Both the position numbers and the translations under genes were made by a program. The notes under the pieces are model-generated. The model ran no database searches and had not been told where the DNA came from. It was given only the letters and a program-made list of their open reading frames with translations. This document shows positions 6,109-8,577 of a stretch of DNA of 8,577 nt, one piece after another. Source of the DNA: Flavobacteriales bacterium. GTDB lineage: Bacteria > Bacteroidota > Bacteroidia > Flavobacteriales > Flavobacteriaceae. The stretch covers positions 1 through 8,577 of the forward strand of contig JALWYR010000022.1 in the NCBI GenBank assembly GCA_027003085.1, read 5' to 3'. Numbering within the stretch: the first letter of the stretch is position 1; every line of letters starts with the position of its first letter.

Positions 6109-6177
6109 CCTCGAAGGCTTGCGAAGCCGCGGAGGCGACCCCGGGCCGCCGGAGCGTTTCTAAAAAATATTTTCCGC

Positions 6178-6210
6178 TTGACTTGCGTTTTGATTTTTCC
6201 TTTAAATTTG
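6178..6210 (+). promoter_or_regulatory. promoter of gcvH
   Basis: TAAATTTG at 6203-6210 is a full match to the Bacteroidota -7 element. A TTG lies at 6178-6180 (spacing 22) and another at 6183-6185 (spacing 17), either of which may act as -33. The start site would fall near 6217, giving a leader of about 15 nt before ATG 6232, too short for a riboswitch. Confidence 0.6.
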
Positions 6211-6231
6211 TCCCGACAAAAGCAACGGATT

Positions 6232-6615
6232 ATGAACTTTCCCGCAGACCTGAAATACTCCAAAGAGCACGAATGGATAAAAGTAGCCGGCGACGGCACC
6301 GCCCTGGTGGGTATCACCGATTTTGCCCAAAGCGAACTGGGCGACATCGTGTATGTGGAAGTGGAAACCGTGGGCGAAAAAGTGGATAAAGACGAAGTGT
6401 TCGGCACCATCGAAGCGGTCAAAACCGTGTCGGACCTGTTTATGCCCGTGGATGCCGAAGTGCTCGAATTCAACGAAAAACTGGAAGATGCACCCGAATT
6501 GGTCAATTCCGACCCCTACGGCGAGGGTTGGATTGTCAAAATCAAAGTCCTGGATGCATCCCAGCTGGACGATTTGATGGATGCACAGCAATACCAAGCA
6601 TATATCGCCAAATAG
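6232..6615 (+). CDS. gcvH: glycine cleavage system H protein GcvH
   Basis: This 127-residue protein has the normal length for GcvH, the lipoyl carrier that shuttles the aminomethyl group between the P, T and L proteins of the cytoplasmic glycine cleavage complex. It starts with the typical YSKEHEWIKV (9-18). GITDFAQSELGDIVYVEV (27-44) follows, and the lipoylation site FGTIEAVKTVSDL (57-69) puts the modified lysine at Lys64. The C-terminal part NSDPYGEGWIVKI (92-104) is also canonical. ATG 6232 gives the family N-terminus; the same frame is open upstream into the spacer but has no family similarity there. No Shine-Dalgarno sequence is present. The 3' end overlaps the VanZ-like gene by 35 nt. 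The other gcv genes are not in the window. Confidence 0.97.
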   Translation: MNFPADLKYSKEHEWIKVAGDGTALVGITDFAQSELGDIVYVEVETVGEKVDKDEVFGTIEAVKTVSDLFMPVDAEVLEFNEKLEDAPELVNSDPYGEGWIVKIKVLDASQLDDLMDAQQYQAYIAK

Positions 6616-6925
6616 TTTTTTTCGCATTGCGGCTTGGGCCTACACCTTGTTCCTGATAGGAATAAGCATCTATCCCTTGCCCGATTTGCATTGGGCGCAC
6701 GGTTCGGACAAAACCGTGCATTTTTTTATGTATTTCTTTTTGTTTGTCCTGTGGAAACAAGCGGTTGAATCCGGCACTTGGCGCCTGGCGGCAGCCCTGA
6801 TTTTGTTAGGCATTATGGTCGAAGTGTTGCAAGCGGTGTTACCCCTTAACCGCACGGGCGATGTGTGGGATGCCACGGCCAATGCTTTGGGCGTGCTAAC
6901 AGCCCTTTATGTTTGCCGTGGGTGA
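6581..6925 (+). CDS. VanZ-like small membrane protein
   Basis: The 114-residue protein has about four transmembrane segments (about 13-30, 46-58, 68-86 and 97-112) and the VanZ-like family pattern. SDKTVHFFMYFFL (42-54) is followed by E81-x2-Q84, R91, G93-D94 and D97-x3-N101, as in E..Q...P.R.gD..D..aN..G. The founding member VanZ gives low-level teicoplanin resistance, but most relatives in chromosomes have unknown roles, so resistance should not be inferred. It starts inside gcvH (35-nt overlap in another frame). The next in-frame ATG, residue 50, would lose the first helix, so this start is preferred unless a non-ATG codon is used. The gene ends 3 nt from the convergent oxidoreductase gene. 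A gcvH-VanZ pair is, as I recall, common in Bacteroidota. Confidence 0.85.
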   Translation: MHSNTKHISPNSFFRIAAWAYTLFLIGISIYPLPDLHWAHGSDKTVHFFMYFFLFVLWKQAVESGTWRLAAALILLGIMVEVLQAVLPLNRTGDVWDATANALGVLTALYVCRG

Positions 6926-6928
6926 AAC

Positions 6929-8577
6929 CTATTTTTTCCCTAGTGCAACCAAGTGTTCCGCTACGCGGAAAGCATTGGCATAGATGGTCCAGGTGTAGGG
7001 CACACTACCGCCCGTGGGCATAAAACTGCCGTCGGTAACATAGAGGTTATCGGCATCGTGAACGCGGCAATAGGGATCTAACACCGAACGGCGCGGGTCG
7101 GTGCCGAAGCGCATTCCGCCCGCTTGCAGGTTGGCCGGCGGGTCGTTGGAAATCGAAAAACGGATGTCTTTCAGTCCCATAGCTTCGAAAATACGCCGGG
7201 TTTGGCGGGCCAAAAACCGGGCGGGTTTCAGGTTGGCTTCGTGTCCGCCCAAGCGAATGCGCGCCACGGGCAATCCGCGGGCGTCCTTATGGTGCGGGTC
7301 CAAATCCACAAAACAATCGTCGTTGGGCAGCCAATCCACGAATATTTCGGCTTGCAAGCGCCGGCGCCGGGTAAAATGTTCGTGCACGCGTTTTTTCAGC
7401 GCTTCGCCCCATAGCAGGCGGTCGCCGTCCCACATCCGGCGTAAGGCGCGCGGAACGGGATTGGCGTGCTCAAAAAGGAAATCCACCGTTCCGCCTTTGA
7501 CCCGGCGCCCGGTGGACGGGTCGTCGTAGGTGTAAAAATGCTGCATACTGCGGTTGACAAACAAGCCCGGGCGCATCAGTTCACGAAAGCTATCGGCGTC
7601 GAAATCACCGGCTACCAAATCGCCCGAGCCAACGCCACCGGCCGAAAACAACAGGTTTTTGCCCACTTGTCCGTAGCGGTTTCCGATGCCGTCGGGATAT
7701 TCCGCATTGCGGCTCATCAGCATCAAACGCACCGTTTCCACCGCCTGGGCGGCCACCACGAAAAGTTTTCCGCTCACACTGTGTTTGCGTCCCTGCGGGT
7801 CCAAATAATGTGCTTTGCGGATGCGGTGATGCCCGTCGGATTCCAAGGCAAATACCTGGGCCCCGGTTATCACCGTGCAGTTGCCCGTGCGCAGGGCTTC
7901 GCGAATCAAAGCCACACGCGAACTACCTTTGGCGTCCGATGCGCAGCCGTAGCTTCCGCAGTAATTGGAATAATAACAACTTTTACGCTCACCCTCGGGT
8001 CGCGACAAAATGGCCCGCGGTGTGGGTATCACTTCCAGTCTGGTCTCCGCCGCCGCCCGGTCGATAAGGCCCGAAACGGCATTTTCGTCCAAGGGCGGAT
8101 ACGGAAAATCCGCCGTGGAACGCGGCTCTTGAAATCGATGCGGCACCACCCGTCCCGACACGCCCACAACACGTTCCACAAGCGCATAATAAGGCTCCAA
8201 ATCGGCGTAATCAATGGGCCAATCCTCCACATTGGCCCCGGGAATATCGCCAAAGACCGAACGCAGCCGGAAATCCACGGGTTTAAGCCGGTGGAAATAA
8301 CCGCTCATCAAGTTGGACGAGCCGCCTACCATATTGCCGTTCCAAAAATCCCAACCCAGGGCGTAGGTGGTGTAGTCGTTCCAACGCCCGTTTTCGCGCA
8401 GCGAAAGCACGTGAAATTCCTTATGGAGCGGTGGCGTATAAACGCTGCGTCGCGTGGCCACCAGTTCGTCTTTGCGAAAATCGGCCGTGCGCAACCAAGG
8501 GCCTTTTTCCAGCACCAAAACTTCCCATCCGGCCTTGGCCAAAGTATAAATAACGGGCCCGGCTCCGGCACCGCTGC
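6929..8577 (-). CDS. GMC-type flavin oxidoreductase, N-terminus beyond the window
   Basis: The 548 visible residues begin in the FAD-binding Rossmann loop (SGAGAGP at the right edge, then VLVLEKG). The frame is open to the edge, so the true start lies outside and the TTG at 8542 is not the start. Family features include GNMVGGSSNLMSG near the second FAD contact and a Cys cluster (SCYYSNYCGSYGC). The C-terminal GMC block runs GGMRFGTDP ... SVLDPYCRVHDADNLYVTDGS ... TIYANAFRVAEHL. Such enzymes oxidise alcohols, sugars or aldonates with FAD; the substrate is unknown here. Compared with glucose oxidase or gluconate/glucose dehydrogenases, the usual catalytic His before AGG/AGT is Leu (codon 7127-7129). 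The usual His/Asn of the NPxLT segment is Pro (codon 6998-7000). It stands tail to tail with the VanZ-like gene. Confidence 0.88.
   Translation of the reverse strand, partial: SGAGAGPVIYTLAKAGWEVLVLEKGPWLRTADFRKDELVATRRSVYTPPLHKEFHVLSLRENGRWNDYTTYALGWDFWNGNMVGGSSNLMSGYFHRLKPVDFRLRSVFGDIPGANVEDWPIDYADLEPYYALVERVVGVSGRVVPHRFQEPRSTADFPYPPLDENAVSGLIDRAAAETRLEVIPTPRAILSRPEGERKSCYYSNYCGSYGCASDAKGSSRVALIREALRTGNCTVITGAQVFALESDGHHRIRKAHYLDPQGRKHSVSGKLFVVAAQAVETVRLMLMSRNAEYPDGIGNRYGQVGKNLLFSAGGVGSGDLVAGDFDADSFRELMRPGLFVNRSMQHFYTYDDPSTGRRVKGGTVDFLFEHANPVPRALRRMWDGDRLLWGEALKKRVHEHFTRRRRLQAEIFVDWLPNDDCFVDLDPHHKDARGLPVARIRLGGHEANLKPARFLARQTRRIFEAMGLKDIRFSISNDPPANLQAGGMRFGTDPRRSVLDPYCRVHDADNLYVTDGSFMPTGGSVPYTWTIYANAFRVAEHLVALGKK

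Larger units (their letters stand above)
5476..6177. other. gene-free GC-rich spacer between divergent promoters
   Basis: About 700 nt lie between the tRNA-Gln promoter (leftward) and the gcvH promoter (rightward). Several long open frames cross it on both strands, but none encodes a recognisable protein. They repeat Arg/Pro/Ala/Gly-rich sequence in every frame, as expected for GC-rich repeats. The content is: a mixed part at 5476-5605 with a short hairpin (TGGCAGC 5582-5588 with GCTGCCA 5597-5603); degenerate tandem repeats at 5606-5956; a hairpin cluster at 5961-6108; one more fragment of the tandem-repeat sequence at 6116-6140; and an A/T-rich run at 6161-6173. Confidence 0.75.

Noticed and set aside
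5358..6177. Integration (att) site at the tRNA-Gln gene
   Set aside because: I found no second copy of the tRNA 3' end in the window, and no integrase gene. The repeats lie on the 5' side of the tRNA, the wrong side for usual tRNA-targeted insertion.
6010..6231. Upstream in-frame extension of gcvH to 6010
   Set aside because: It would translate the hairpin cluster and start before the promoter. The residues there are unlike any GcvH N-terminus.
6000..6231. Glycine riboswitch upstream of gcvH
   Set aside because: No glycine-aptamer core motifs are visible, and the predicted leader is only about 15 nt.
5301..6506. A 401-codon minus-strand open frame and a 202-codon one (5414-6022) across the spacer
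   Set aside because: The longer one runs through tRNA-Gln, the spacer repeats and the antisense of gcvH, and neither has domain-like sequence. The open frames result from few stop codons in GC-rich repeats.

Overview
The window looks like chromosome of a member of the Bacteroidota. Four things support this. There is a DUF3127 gene, a family I know mainly from that phylum. Start codons mostly lack Shine-Dalgarno sequences. Three good matches to the Bacteroidota -7 promoter element TAnnTTTG sit at sensible distances from genes. The gcvH-VanZ gene pair is also familiar from that phylum. Coding DNA is of middling GC content. I do not assign a genus.

Layout. Positions 1-5428 read entirely on the minus strand. 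In transcription order this part holds tRNA-Gln(TTG), an intrinsic terminator, a lipoprotein M23 endopeptidase overlapping pgi by 14 nt, a 134-nt spacer with a new promoter, a seven-to-eight-helix membrane protein with a PsiE-like C-terminal half, a DUF3127 OB-fold protein overlapping it by 35 nt, galE, and possibly the first codons of another gene at the window edge. Positions 5476-6177 form a gene-free, GC-rich spacer between two divergent promoters. It contains degenerate tandem repeats of about 95 bp and a cluster of strong inverted repeats. Positions 6178-6925 read on the plus strand: gcvH, then a VanZ-like membrane protein overlapping it by 35 nt. From 6929 to the right edge there is a convergent minus-strand GMC-type flavin oxidoreductase whose N-terminus lies outside the window.

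How the genes fit together. Pgi (glucose-6-P/fructose-6-P) and GalE (UDP-glucose/UDP-galactose) are housekeeping sugar-phosphate and nucleotide-sugar enzymes. The M23 lipoprotein is an envelope peptidoglycan enzyme. GcvH is the lipoyl carrier of the glycine cleavage system. The rest (membrane protein, DUF3127, VanZ-like, GMC) have no assured function.

Most worth a second look are: the SSB-like acidic tip on the DUF3127 protein; an A8 run whose slippage would either fuse the membrane protein to DUF3127 or end it just before the DUF3127 start; a Cys in place of the zinc-binding second His of the M23 HxH motif; a GMC enzyme apparently lacking both classical catalytic residues; and the unexplained repeat/hairpin island at 5606-6110. 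I see no CRISPR array, insertion sequence or obvious defence system.
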